Origin: Halobacteriaceae archaeon Tc-Br11_E2g27
GTDB taxonomy: Archaea > Halobacteriota > Halobacteria > Halobacteriales > Haloarculaceae
DNA: 37,379 bases
Reading direction: 5' to 3'
Assembly: GCA_001564135.1 (NCBI GenBank)
Contig: LKNH01000002.1
Span: forward strand, 1 to 37,379
Shown here: positions 20,885 through 30,090 of the stretch, in pieces
How the letters are laid out: each line of letters begins with the position of its first letter
Numbering within the stretch: the stretch's first letter is position 1
Made by a program: the position numbers and the translations under genes
The notes under the pieces: generated by a model
Told to the model about the DNA's origin: nothing
Database searches by the model: none
What the model saw: the letters and a program-made list of their open reading frames with translations, nothing else

Positions 20885-21922
20885 TTAGTCCTGGTCCAGT
20901 TCATCCTCATCTGTTCCAAGGACTGGCTCATCGCGCTCAAAGCCACGGACAAGACCGAGCGCGATGGCTACATCGCGCAATTCGACTGGTCCGATAGCAT
21001 TGTACTCACGGATGTACTCGTTTGCGTCCGTTCGTTTTGAATTCGCTAGGTCGGTATCACCGGTTGCTCGGGCATCGGATTCTGCAGCCATCGTACCAGT
21101 GAATCCAACCGCGGCGTCTGCCCGTGACTCAAGTTGCCCAAGTAACTCCCGAAGGTCATCGAGTGCCACCGTTTCGACACGTGGGTGCCCATCGAATTCA
21201 TCTGTCCTCGCTACCGCATCCTCGAAGCTCTCGGTAATCTCCTGGTAGTCGTCACAAGCAGCACGAAATGCAGCCGAAGCCGCCTCATAGGAATCTTCCT
21301 GCCATTGACTGACAGCATGGTTGAACATCCGTATTGCTGCGGTTGTTCTCTCGTGGCCCTGCAAAACGCTTTCCCAAATTTCAATTCGTACGGCATAAAG
21401 GGGTATTCTGTCCTCTGGTTGGTTAGACATGATTTCCCGTGGGTCATCGTCGTGACCCAACCCAAGCACATGGCCAATCTCATGTTTTGTGGTGACGAGA
21501 ATTTTTCCGAATGGTCGCGCACCAGCAACAACCCGCGTTGTCACTGGAAGGTTTGGCCGACTGCCTGGTTGCAGGACCGGCGCACAACCCAGAACTCGCT
21601 CACTAAATCCCTCGACGGCTTCACAGCCACTTGGGTCATCAGCATACGCGATGACCACCTCCGGGTCATCGGCTGAAACGACCTCGAATTCGATGTCAAA
21701 TCCAACGTATTCCTGACTATTCTCTTCCCAGAACTCCAGCGCCTCACGAGCGTTTGCCTCTACGTCATGGTCAGTCTCGCTATTGTTATCGATACGGACA
21801 GCCACCGTCGAGTCAGCAAATGGATGTACTGGACTCCCTGAACCCGGATCCAGTGAAATACATCCCGCACTTGAACCCGCAACCCCCGTCACACTGGCTA
21901 CAATAAACTGCCGGCGTCGCAT
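20885..21922 (-). CDS. Tat-exported lipoprotein metalloprotease (metzincin-like)
   Basis: A 345-residue secreted protein. The start MRRRQFIVASVTGVAGSSAGC has a twin-arginine signal and a lipobox with Cys21, so it should be lipid-anchored on the outer face of the cell membrane. HEIGHVLGLGHD gives His147, Glu148, His151 and His157, the HExxHxxGxxH zinc site of metzincins. The Met of the following IM (Met165) could be the Met-turn. Cys100 and Cys113 may form a disulfide. The C-terminal half (about 190-330) is helical and of unknown function. Acidic composition fits an extracellular haloarchaeal protease. Its targets are not known. Confidence 0.85.
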   Translation of the reverse strand: MRRRQFIVASVTGVAGSSAGCISLDPGSGSPVHPFADSTVAVRIDNNSETDHDVEANAREALEFWEENSQEYVGFDIEFEVVSADDPEVVIAYADDPSGCEAVEGFSERVLGCAPVLQPGSRPNLPVTTRVVAGARPFGKILVTTKHEIGHVLGLGHDDDPREIMSNQPEDRIPLYAVRIEIWESVLQGHERTTAAIRMFNHAVSQWQEDSYEAASAAFRAACDDYQEITESFEDAVARTDEFDGHPRVETVALDDLRELLGQLESRADAAVGFTGTMAAESDARATGDTDLANSKRTDANEYIREYNAIGPVELRDVAIALGLVRGFERDEPVLGTDEDELDQD

Positions 21923-21947
21923 GTAAGCCTCATTTTGCGGCGAGAGG

Positions 21948-21955
21948 TATAAAAT
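21948..21955 (-). promoter_or_regulatory. TATA box of the lipoprotein metalloprotease gene
   Basis: The minus strand reads ATTTTATA, ending 26 bases before the ATG at 21922; a leaderless arrangement. Confidence 0.55.
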
Positions 21956-22102
21956 AACGTGTTAAAAACAACAGGGAGTTACAGATGACTTCGATGCGCG
22001 AATGGAAATGCAATTATTACTTGTTAGTGGACAGACTAGTCCTAGCTGAAACGATATCCTTGTGCTATATGACAGTTGTTGAAGTGGGAAAATCCAGTAC
22101 GG

Positions 22103-22110
22103 TTATTAAA
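22103..22110 (+). promoter_or_regulatory. TATA box of the histidine kinase gene
   Basis: TTATTAAA ends 27 bases before the ATG at 22137 and supports that start for a leaderless transcript. Confidence 0.45.
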
Positions 22111-22136
22111 CAGGCACCAATGTGTTATACTACTAA

Positions 22137-24773
22137 ATGCCCGTTCCTGAGCGTATCACTGTTCTTCATGTCGATGACGACCCGCATTTCAGTGAGTTGG
22201 GTAAAGCGATGCTCGAACGCGAGGACGACAGATTTGAAGTTATAACTGAAACGAATCCAGAGCACGTTGAGAACCATCTTGAGGAGCATGCTGTTGACTG
22301 TGTTGTAACAGACTATAACATGCCCGAGATGGATGGGATAGCGCTTCTTAAACGGATTCGGAGCCGCGACTCGAAATTACCAGTAATTTTGTTTACCGGG
22401 AAGGGCACTGAGGAAGTTGCAAGCCGTGCCATCTCTGCCGGTGTGACTGATTATCTTCAAAAGGAGGGTGAGACGGACCAGTTTACCGTTCTCGCCAATC
22501 GGATTCGGAATGCTGTCGAGCATAGAATGGACCAGCGAAAGCGTGAGCAGTACCAGACCGTTGTTGAAACGGCTGGAGACGCTATGTATGCCCTTGATGA
22601 AGACGGCTACATCGAAATTGTTAATCACGCACTTGAACAGATGTCTGGCTACGACAGGGAAGAGCTGATTGGAAAGCACGTCTCAGACCTTCTCCCGGTT
22701 GAGCAGGTGGAACAGGGGGAAAAAGCAATTCAATCATTACGAGAGGGAGATTCAAATGAGAGTGAACGCTTTACGTTCCGTCTCCAGCGCTCTGATGGCG
22801 AATCTAATCTGTACGAATTGACATTATCATTACTCAATAAGAACGAATTTGACGGCAGCGTTGGTATTATTCGTGATATTACCGAAGACCGGCGCAAAGA
22901 TGAATTGCTCTCGGGATTATTCGAAAAATCAATTCATGGAATCAGTGTCATGGAAATCGTCACAGATGAGGACGGCGAACCTATCGACTACATTCACCAA
23001 CGAGTGAATGAGAGATTTGAGGAACTGACTGGCCTGGATGCAGATGAAGTCGTTGGAAATCGGGCAACGGAGGTCATTGAAGGACTTGAAGAGACGCCTT
23101 TCATTGAGATATATGGCGAAGTTGCACGAGAAGGGACAACAGCACAGTTCGAACAATACTCTGCGCCCCTCGACAGACACTATGAAGTATCAGCTTTTTC
23201 ACCGCGACCAGGCGAATGCATCAGCATCTTCGCTGATATCACCGACCGAAAAAAACACGAAGAGTCGCTTGAGCAATACAAACAACTGGTCGAGTACTCA
23301 CCTGACCTATTAGTGCTGTTGAACGAGGATATGACCGTCAGGTACCAAAGCCTCCCATCGCCGCTTTTGGAGTGGGAGCCGAAAGACGTGACAGGTGAAA
23401 ATCCGCTGGAACATATTCATCCTGATGATCATGAGAAAATCCTTCAACATTACACCCAACTATTCGAAAATCCAGGCCAAATTGCCACGACTGAGTTCCG
23501 TGCAAAGGATGCCAATGACCAGTGGCAATGGCTCGAAAGTCGAGGACAAAATCTGACCGATGACGATAGTATTAATGGCATTTTGGCTGCAATGCGTCGA
23601 ATTACCAACCGGAAAGAGCAAGAACAACAACTCGAACGATACAGCGAAACATTAGAAGAGTTACAGCGGACAACACAGGCGCTAGTTGAGACCACAGATA
23701 TTCAAACGGCAGGGAGGCAAGCAATCATTGCTTTTGAGAAAGTATTCGATTTCCATATTGCGGGGCTGTGGCTGAGCACACCAGAACGAGATGCGCTTGA
23801 GCCACTTGCTCTCTCAGAAAAGGGAAGTGATCTCATTGCTGACCCGCCAACATACTCTGCGGAAACACCGTCTCTCTCTTGGGATGTATATCAAGAACAG
23901 GAATCACGTTATATCCAAGATATGTCCGATTGCGAAAAACCGATTAACCAGGATACGCCGATTCAAAGCGAAGTTATCGTGCCACTTGGCCAATATGGAT
24001 TGTTGAACATCGGGTCTTTGGAAGTGGATGCGTTCAGTGACCATGAGATCCGTCTCATTGAGTTATGGGCCGACACGTTGGCTGTGGTCTTCGCACAAGT
24101 TCTCCAGTTTGAGTTGTTAACAGAGCGAGAGACAGCGCTTCGACAACAACGGAACCGACTGGATGAGTTTGCAAGCGTCATCTCCCATGATTTACGAAAT
24201 CCACTGAACGTTGCGACATTACGCACGGAACTTGCAAGCCGTGAGTGTGAGAGCGACCATTTAGCAGATGTATCGAAGGCACTATCTCGAATGGAGGAGT
24301 TAATTGATGACCTCTTGCTCTTAGCTCGACAGGGTGAAACCGTTGGAAAACGCGAGGAAATCAATCTTCACGATGTCGTTTCTACCTGCTGGCGTACCGT
24401 CGAAACTGGTGAGGCAACACTAACCATTGAAGACAAAGCAATCTTTAAAGCAGACCGGAGTCGATTGACGCAGGCGCTGGGGAATCTCTTTCGTAATGCG
24501 ATTGAGCACGGTGGTGAGAATGTGACGGTCACCGTCGGCGTGACAGATGAAGAAAATGGGTTTTACGTTGCAGATGACGGGCCAGGTATCCCTGAGGAAC
24601 ACAGGAAAGACATCTTTGGAAGTGGTTTCACGAGAAAGTCTGACGGAACAGGATTTGGTCTGGCAATCGTCAAGCAAATTTGTTCGGCTCATGGTTGGGA
24701 TATCACCGCTACCAAAAGTGAATCAGGTGGCGCGAGATTTGAAATTACAGGCATTGACTCAATCGACTGTTGA
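22137..24773 (+). CDS. Multi-sensor histidine kinase: REC, three PAS, GAF, HisKA, HATPase
   Basis: An 878-residue soluble signalling protein. A receiver domain occupies about residues 5-125 (DDD at 13-15, phospho-acceptor Asp59 in VVTDYNMPEMDG, conserved Lys in YLQKEG). PAS domains follow at about 135-250, 258-375 and 380-495, then a GAF domain at about 520-660. The dimerisation domain has the phospho-accepting His684 in VISHDLRNPL. The ATPase domain shows the N box (NLFRNAIEHG), G1 (ADDGPGIP) and G2 (GTGFGLAIV). No membrane segment is seen, so it senses an internal signal or light/redox through cofactors; the ligand is unknown. The receiver-first layout is common in haloarchaea. No dedicated response regulator is adjacent. 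Confidence 0.93.
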   Translation: MPVPERITVLHVDDDPHFSELGKAMLEREDDRFEVITETNPEHVENHLEEHAVDCVVTDYNMPEMDGIALLKRIRSRDSKLPVILFTGKGTEEVASRAISAGVTDYLQKEGETDQFTVLANRIRNAVEHRMDQRKREQYQTVVETAGDAMYALDEDGYIEIVNHALEQMSGYDREELIGKHVSDLLPVEQVEQGEKAIQSLREGDSNESERFTFRLQRSDGESNLYELTLSLLNKNEFDGSVGIIRDITEDRRKDELLSGLFEKSIHGISVMEIVTDEDGEPIDYIHQRVNERFEELTGLDADEVVGNRATEVIEGLEETPFIEIYGEVAREGTTAQFEQYSAPLDRHYEVSAFSPRPGECISIFADITDRKKHEESLEQYKQLVEYSPDLLVLLNEDMTVRYQSLPSPLLEWEPKDVTGENPLEHIHPDDHEKILQHYTQLFENPGQIATTEFRAKDANDQWQWLESRGQNLTDDDSINGILAAMRRITNRKEQEQQLERYSETLEELQRTTQALVETTDIQTAGRQAIIAFEKVFDFHIAGLWLSTPERDALEPLALSEKGSDLIADPPTYSAETPSLSWDVYQEQESRYIQDMSDCEKPINQDTPIQSEVIVPLGQYGLLNIGSLEVDAFSDHEIRLIELWADTLAVVFAQVLQFELLTERETALRQQRNRLDEFASVISHDLRNPLNVATLRTELASRECESDHLADVSKALSRMEELIDDLLLLARQGETVGKREEINLHDVVSTCWRTVETGEATLTIEDKAIFKADRSRLTQALGNLFRNAIEHGGENVTVTVGVTDEENGFYVADDGPGIPEEHRKDIFGSGFTRKSDGTGFGLAIVKQICSAHGWDITATKSESGGARFEITGIDSIDC

Positions 24774-24869
24774 ATACGCTGGTTGGGTCTGAATGCTTGG
24801 ACAGAATTCCGATATTGACCAGAAAATGACATTGTCACCCAGAACACTCACACCCAAATTCTCTTACGC

Positions 24870-25832
24870 CTAGCTACTATCTCTCTGTGTCAGAAAAGCC
24901 GCTGCTTGACTGCGTCCACGGTCGAGTAGTTCGTCGATAAACTCCGGACTCCGGTCAGTTTTTGTCGAATAGTCATACCGCTTCCCCATCTGAATACGGT
25001 GAATTTCTGGCTGAGAGAAATCGTCAGGTGAGAGTTTCCCGTCGTCAATCCACTGGTTGACTTGCTCGACGAATCGCAGCTCCTGATTTAACGAGATATT
25101 TCCGGAGAGTTCGTTGCGGCGGTCGGCAATTTCTTCGAGCGTTTTTGGTTCCCCTTCGAGTTCTTGCGGGTTGATTTGGATGACCCAGAGTTCGTCCGGT
25201 TTGCGGTCTGGTGGCTGGTGCAGAAGGTCCTTGACTGGTGGATTTTGGGAAAACAGTCCGTCCCAGTGCAGATTGCCATCGACTTCGACGGCCTTGAACA
25301 GACTCGGAACAGCAGCGGACGCGAGAACCGCCTCCACAGTAACGTCTTCGTTCACGAATGTATCGAAGACTCCTGCATTGATGTCGACTGTCCCAACGAC
25401 TAATTCCGGTGCGGTTCTTCGACAGTATCCCGGAATATCGTCGAATTCAATATGCCTTTCCAGTATCTCGGCAATTTTTTCTTTCCCAAGTTCTGACCCA
25501 GGGTTCTGATAGGGGCTTATCTGTGCAACGGGGAAGCCTGCGTTCTGAAGCCGTTGGTACGTCTGAAACCAGGCATTCGCTAGCTTGTCCGAATATTCCT
25601 TCGCCGCCAAGTCCTTCCAGATGCTGTTGACAAGTGCTGCAGCCTTTGCCTCGTCACCGGTGACAAGCCCGTACCATGCTGCAAGGGCATTGAATGCGCC
25701 ACCTGACGTGCCGCTGATTCCGACGAGTTCGTGTTCATCATCCCAGTTCTCGAAGAGGTGTTCAAGTACACCGGCAGTAAAGGCTGTGTGACTTCCCCCT
25801 CCCTGACAGGCAATTGCAATGTTAGTGGTCAT
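24870..25832 (-). CDS. phaZh1: Patatin-like PHA depolymerase (PhaZh1-like)
   Basis: A 320-residue serine hydrolase. The oxyanion-hole sequence QGGGSHTAFTAGVLEHL at about 10-26, the nucleophile Ser43 in GISGTSGGAFN and the dyad Asp in HWDGLFSQNPP (about 190) are the patatin set. In Haloferax mediterranei a patatin-like protein next to a 3-hydroxybutyrate dehydrogenase is the PHA-granule depolymerase PhaZh1. Here too a BdhA-like gene lies 19 bases upstream on the same strand, which makes PHA mobilisation the best guess over phospholipase action. No signal peptide is present, consistent with an intracellular granule enzyme. It is convergent with the histidine kinase gene. Confidence 0.8.
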   Translation of the reverse strand: MTTNIAIACQGGGSHTAFTAGVLEHLFENWDDEHELVGISGTSGGAFNALAAWYGLVTGDEAKAAALVNSIWKDLAAKEYSDKLANAWFQTYQRLQNAGFPVAQISPYQNPGSELGKEKIAEILERHIEFDDIPGYCRRTAPELVVGTVDINAGVFDTFVNEDVTVEAVLASAAVPSLFKAVEVDGNLHWDGLFSQNPPVKDLLHQPPDRKPDELWVIQINPQELEGEPKTLEEIADRRNELSGNISLNQELRFVEQVNQWIDDGKLSPDDFSQPEIHRIQMGKRYDYSTKTDRSPEFIDELLDRGRSQAAAFLTQRDSS

Positions 25833-25851
25833 ACGTTATGAAAAATGTTGA

Positions 25852-26712
25852 TTACTCGTAGGTGTTTGTATATCCACCATCCCAGAGCAGGTCACCGCCG
25901 TTAAGATGCTTCCCGTGGCGAGAGAAGGCAAACGTAAACAGATTTGCCACTTCTGCGGGCGTCATCATCTCCTTGGTCCGTGCTTGCCCGAGCATGACAT
26001 CTTCGACAACCTCCTCTTTTGAGATGCCCCGTTGGGCTGCCGTATCTGCAATCTGGTGTTCCATTAATGGCGTCAGGACGTATCCCACAGAGACTGAAAA
26101 CCCTCTGAGAGTTCCGTCACCTTCGGCGGCAATCGACCGTGTCAGGCCGTTTACTGCGTGTTTCGCTGTAATGTATGCAGGCTTTCGCTGTGTGGCAAAG
26201 TGCCCATGAACCGAGGACATCGTTCCGATTGCACCGACTCCATCGTCGGTCGATTTAATGTGGGGAATCGCTTCCCTCGCTGTGAGAAACGGTGCCCGAA
26301 CCATGATATCCTGTAAGAGGTCGTATTTTTCCATCGGATACTGCTCGATAGCGTCGATATGCTGCATTCCAGCAATATTGGCTACATATCGAAGCGTACC
26401 AATCTCAGCAGCGGTCTCGACAACCGCAGCAACCGCATCATCATCAGTCAGGTCAGTACCGACTGGTTCGATTGGCCCCTCCGCACCAATATCCGCAGCG
26501 ATGTCGACCGTATTTTGGAGTCCTTCTTCATCAATGTCAGCGGCCACTACGGTCAATCCGTTCGCGGCCAGACCAACTGCAGTGGCCTGGCCGATACCAG
26601 ACGCTGCACCGGAGACCAGTGCAACAGTTTGCTCAGTGAATCGGGGGTCATCGAGAAGGAGCAATGCATCACGAGTTAGTTCAGGAGAGTTCAACGAAAC
26701 GGTATCAGACAT
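25852..26712 (-). CDS. bdhA: 3-hydroxybutyrate dehydrogenase-like SDR (BdhA)
   Basis: A 286-residue NAD-dependent SDR. Motifs: VSGAASGIGQA (cofactor loop), ANIAGMQHIDAIEQYP (in place of NAG, with the QHIDAIE typical of 3-hydroxybutyrate dehydrogenases), MSSVHGHFATQRKPAYITAK (catalytic Ser, Tyr-x3-Lys) and the C-terminal GGDLLWDGGYT. It would oxidise (R)-3-hydroxybutyrate from PHA to acetoacetate. The 25-residue N-terminal extension before the SDR core is longer than in bacterial enzymes. It is followed after 19 bases by the patatin-like depolymerase gene. The pairing matches that of Haloferax mediterranei and strengthens both calls. Confidence 0.85.
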   Translation of the reverse strand: MSDTVSLNSPELTRDALLLLDDPRFTEQTVALVSGAASGIGQATAVGLAANGLTVVAADIDEEGLQNTVDIAADIGAEGPIEPVGTDLTDDDAVAAVVETAAEIGTLRYVANIAGMQHIDAIEQYPMEKYDLLQDIMVRAPFLTAREAIPHIKSTDDGVGAIGTMSSVHGHFATQRKPAYITAKHAVNGLTRSIAAEGDGTLRGFSVSVGYVLTPLMEHQIADTAAQRGISKEEVVEDVMLGQARTKEMMTPAEVANLFTFAFSRHGKHLNGGDLLWDGGYTNTYE

Positions 26713-26952
26713 AGAATAGTTTACACAAAGCAGGCTTATCAGTTGTTGGGAAACAGAATAATTCGACGCAATCCTGTTTGGCTGGTGAAAACATGCTACG
26801 ACTAGAGCTGAAATTCGACAAGATAGTAGCCTCGTCCACCCAGGCGCGAGGTTAGCTTTTCACCAATGTTCCAATCTGTGCTGCGGGAACAAGCCGAAAA
26901 AGTACCTGATGTGTATGTGAGCATAGTAAAGGTTCAAGCAAATCTAATATAC

Positions 26953-28554
26953 ATGATGAGTTATACCCAACCCAACGGAAACACTGACGAACCGCTCAGG
27001 GGAGAACGTATTGCAGTCGTTGGTGCGGGCTTTGGCGGGCTTTCGGCAGCGTCATATCTCACTGATGCCGGCGCAGACGTGACGGTTTTTGAGCGAAACG
27101 AACACCCAGGCGGATATGCCGGCCGAATTGAACGTGATGGGTTCCGGATCGATACCGGGCCTTCTTGGTACCTGATGCCAGAAGTGTTCGATCGGTTTTT
27201 TCAGCACTTCGGTCGGGAAGTAGAGGAGTTCTACGAGCTGACCGAACTAGAGCCGCTGTACGAGATTTACTGGAAAGACGGTGATCATGCTGAGATACCA
27301 TCCACGCGTCAAGGACAAAAGCAGCTGTTCGAATCGTACGAATCGGGCGCTGGCAGCAAGCTTGACGATTACCTTTCGGATGCAGCAGAGGCGTACGAAC
27401 TGGGGATGGACCGGTTTGTCTATCCCAGTCGTTCGCGGCTACGGGACATGATGGACCTTGATATTATTCGGTCAGTACGTGCGCTACCGAAGTTACGGAC
27501 AATGGATACGTACGTCAAGTCCTACTTCACACACCCGAAACTGCGACAGATTGCCGAGTACAAACTGGTGTTCCTCGGCGGCTCCCCGTACAACACGCCT
27601 GCGATATACACGCTGATGAGCCACGTGGATATGAACCTCGGCGTCTACCATCCGACGGGCGGGATTGCGAGTGTAATAGATGGGATGGTGACGCTTGCGA
27701 CAGATCTTGGCGTTACAATCCATACTGATACGCCTGTAACATCGATTGAGCCTCTATCCCGAGCAGATGAGACCCGACAACAGTTTGATATTACGACCGG
27801 TAAGGGGCCAGACCGAAACACTGCTGAGACTGACGGCGGTCGGTTCGACCGAGTCGTTGCCAACGCGGCCCCGACCCACGTCGAGCGTGACCTCTTGCCG
27901 GAAGAATACGCAAACCGTGAAGCGTACTGGAACTCTCGGACGTACGCACCCTCGGCGTATCTCCTGTACCTCGGTGTAAACGGGGAAGTCGACGGCTTGG
28001 AACACCATTCACTTATACTACCAAATGACTGGCAGCCCCACTTCGATCGCATATTCGACGAGGCCGGGTGGCCGGATGACCCTGCATATTACGTCCACGT
28101 TCCGTCAAAAACCGACGATACGGTTGCCCCCGACGGCCACGAAGCCGTGGTCATCCTAGTGCCGCTCGCTCCCGGGCTCGAAGACGATACGGAGACGCTC
28201 GAGCAGTTTCGCAAACTGGTACTTGATGACCTCGCGGAGACCACAGGGGTTGAGTTCCGCGATCGAATCGTCCTTGAAGAATCGGCCTGTGTATCAACGT
28301 TTGCCGACCGGTTCAACGCTCCAGAAGGGACTGCACTCGCGCTGTCGCATACACTCGGTCAGACTGGCCCACTCAGACCGGCCCACCGTGCGCCAGGTGT
28401 CGACGGACTCTATTATGTCGGCGCCTACACGAACCCCGGAATCGGGATGCCCATGTGCCTTCTCAGCGGCGAACACGTAACGAACGCCATAATCGAAGAT
28501 ACTCGTAAAACGGGACTCCTCCCGCCTGTTGTGCCGACCTCGACGTTTCGGTGA
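26953..28554 (+). CDS. crtI: Phytoene desaturase-type carotenoid desaturase (CrtI family)
   Basis: A 533-residue FAD enzyme. IAVVGAGFGGLSAASYLTDA is the dinucleotide-binding loop, followed by FERNEHPGGYAGR and DTGPSWYLMPEVFDRFF, all standard in haloarchaeal CrtI. The C-terminal signature DGLYYVGAYTNPGIGMPMC is the FAD/substrate end. It should introduce double bases into phytoene or a later C40 intermediate on the way to bacterioruberin. A 3,4-desaturase (CrtD-like) function cannot be excluded. Two adjacent ATGs (26953 and 26956) are the likely starts; the frame is open to 26866, but that part has non-native composition. It is divergent from bdhA. No phytoene synthase is in the window. Confidence 0.88.
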   Translation: MMSYTQPNGNTDEPLRGERIAVVGAGFGGLSAASYLTDAGADVTVFERNEHPGGYAGRIERDGFRIDTGPSWYLMPEVFDRFFQHFGREVEEFYELTELEPLYEIYWKDGDHAEIPSTRQGQKQLFESYESGAGSKLDDYLSDAAEAYELGMDRFVYPSRSRLRDMMDLDIIRSVRALPKLRTMDTYVKSYFTHPKLRQIAEYKLVFLGGSPYNTPAIYTLMSHVDMNLGVYHPTGGIASVIDGMVTLATDLGVTIHTDTPVTSIEPLSRADETRQQFDITTGKGPDRNTAETDGGRFDRVVANAAPTHVERDLLPEEYANREAYWNSRTYAPSAYLLYLGVNGEVDGLEHHSLILPNDWQPHFDRIFDEAGWPDDPAYYVHVPSKTDDTVAPDGHEAVVILVPLAPGLEDDTETLEQFRKLVLDDLAETTGVEFRDRIVLEESACVSTFADRFNAPEGTALALSHTLGQTGPLRPAHRAPGVDGLYYVGAYTNPGIGMPMCLLSGEHVTNAIIEDTRKTGLLPPVVPTSTFR

Positions 28555-28764
28555 CCGGTCAAACTCCAAATGTATCAGGCCTTCAGTTTTGGAGACAGGT
28601 ACCTGCTTGAAAGATGTAGATGTTGTAATACTGAGGACTTTATCCACGGTGGCACCATTACTCCCTGCGTACGGACGATCCACTGCTTACCGGTCCAGCT
28701 AATCTGAAAGAGGGCAAAATACTTTGCTGATGCCCACACAGCAGTTAGATAGAGGGCTGATTAC
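28555..28764. other. Intergenic stretch after the desaturase
   Basis: CTCCAAA (28564-28570) and TTTGGAG (28587-28593) can pair over a 16-base loop soon after the desaturase stop, a weak terminator-like structure. AAAATAC near 28715-28721 could be the TATA region of the TRAM gene. Confidence 0.3.
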
Positions 28765-29167
28765 CGTGGAAATCTCTCATAAACTACTCTGTCTGTTCAG
28801 TGCTACTATCTCGGAGTCGTCTGATAGCTACCGGATCGAAATTCCGAAACGGGAAATCGAAACAGGAACCGTAGAGCCCGGTGAAACCTATCGTGTTGCA
28901 CTTATTTCTCCTGACGACGAGTCAGGAGCGGACACTACGGTCGACCGTTCGCGAAGCCCGGACGAACCACAACCACCCGTCGAACCCGGGGAAATCCGTT
29001 ACGTCGAAATTGAAGACCTCGGTAAACAGGGTGACGGAATCGCCCGCGTCGAGCGGGGGTACGTCATTATCGTCCCAGAGACTGATGTTGGTGAACGGGT
29101 GAAAATTGAGGTTACGGAAGTGAAATCAAACTTCGCTGTAGGCCAGCGCGTCGAAGAGCCGGTGTAA
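28765..29167 (+). CDS. TRAM-domain RNA-binding protein
   Basis: A 133-residue protein. The N-terminal 40 residues (VEISHKLLCLFSATIS and RIEIPKREIETG) are typical of haloarchaeal two-part TRAM proteins. The C-terminal TRAM domain (about 75-130) reads YVEIEDLGKQGDGIARVERG, YVIIVPETDVGERVKIEVTE and ends GQRVEEPV. TRAM is a small beta-barrel that binds RNA, and stand-alone archaeal copies are thought to act as RNA chaperones. I choose GTG 28765 because GAGGG at 28751-28755 precedes it and the resulting N-terminus fits the family; an ATG-led extension from 28724 is less likely. Confidence 0.88.
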
Positions 29168-29309
29168 AAAGTCGGCGTAAAGATTGGTCAGCAGTTGTTT
29201 CTGTGTTATACCAGTAGCGAACAGTCACGAGATGTCCATCGACCGGTAAAGTCAATAATACTGTTTTCTCAGCGTCTCTCCCGCGATTAACCGTCTGTAC
29301 CAAACTCCC

Positions 29310-29315
29310 TATAAG
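29310..29315 (+). promoter_or_regulatory. TATA box of the DUF7123 gene
   Basis: TATAAG starts 28 bases before the ATG at 29338, a leaderless arrangement. Confidence 0.5.
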
Positions 29316-29337
29316 TGTATTCTCGGTATGTGTTAGT

Positions 29338-29586
29338 ATGAGCGCGACTGTCGAAACCAGCACTGATGCAATAGGACTCTCAGAAAAACAACGCTGTATC
29401 CTCGCCTTTCTGGAAGCGAACGTCGATGAACAAACCTATTTCAAATCACGCCTCATTGCTGACGAGGTTGGGATGTCCGCAAAAGAAGTTGGAACAAACA
29501 TGACAGCTATCGCAGAGGGTGACGTTCCGATTTCCGTCGAAAAGTGGGGATATTCATCCAGTACGACATGGATGGTTACCGCTTAG
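29338..29586 (+). CDS. Small winged-helix protein, DUF7123 family
   Basis: An 82-residue haloarchaeal protein. The core LSEKQRCILAFLEANVDEQT, then YFKSRLIADEVGMSAKEVGT, is a winged helix with its recognition helix at about residues 50-62. The end KWGYSSSTTWMVT is a conserved family signature as I recall it. Members are small, single-domain and widespread in haloarchaea, and are presumed DNA-binding. No experimental role is known to me. Confidence 0.82.
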   Translation: MSATVETSTDAIGLSEKQRCILAFLEANVDEQTYFKSRLIADEVGMSAKEVGTNMTAIAEGDVPISVEKWGYSSSTTWMVTA

Positions 29587-29649
29587 GAACCGAACACGTA
29601 GAGAAACCAATCAGTATCACCTTTGCTCGTTGGCGCTGTAGAGACCATT

Positions 29650-30090
29650 ATGCACGACCATTACGAAGAAGTCCCAGCAGGTGAGTCAATGGAATTGGGG
29701 ACAATCAGCGTCACTAAAGAAGAAATCAAGGAATTCGCGGAGAAATTTGACCCACAATCGTTTCACCTCTCGGATGAATCGGATGGACCATTTGGCGGCA
29801 TTATTGCAAGTGGCTGGCACACAGCATCGATGACAATGCGGTTATTGGTTGATGACTATCTCGGTACAGCAGGTGCGATAGGTTCGCCTGGACTGGCGGG
29901 TCTCGAATGGTCCCACCCAGTCCGTCCAGGTGATACGCTTGGTGCGAGGCTTACCTTTGGAAAAAAGGAGCCGTGGGACAAACGTCGAGGTGTAGTCCAT
30001 TTAGAGGTTGAAACGGAGAACCAGAACGGAGAGCGTGTTCTCTGGATGGACTCGAAAGTACTCTATCCGCGAGGGGAGACAGGACAGTGA
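29650..30090 (+). CDS. MaoC-family dehydratase
   Basis: A 146-residue single hot-dog domain. AEKFDPQSFHLSDESDGPFG contains the hydratase-type Asp and His positions, and GGIIASGWHTASMTMRLLVD is the conserved helix with the second His. HPVRPGDTLGARLTF and GVVHLEVETENQNGERVLWM follow as beta strands. It should hydrate or dehydrate an acyl-CoA; the substrate is unknown. I start at ATG 29650. The frame is open to a TTG at 29623 but lacks support. The stop overlaps the GTG of the next gene by 4 bases (GTGA), so the two products may work together. Confidence 0.85.
   Translation: MHDHYEEVPAGESMELGTISVTKEEIKEFAEKFDPQSFHLSDESDGPFGGIIASGWHTASMTMRLLVDDYLGTAGAIGSPGLAGLEWSHPVRPGDTLGARLTFGKKEPWDKRRGVVHLEVETENQNGERVLWMDSKVLYPRGETGQ

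Noticed and set aside
26866..26952. Extended N-terminus of the carotenoid desaturase
   Set aside because: Non-acidic leader without family match; the paired ATGs at 26953/26956 directly precede the conserved part.
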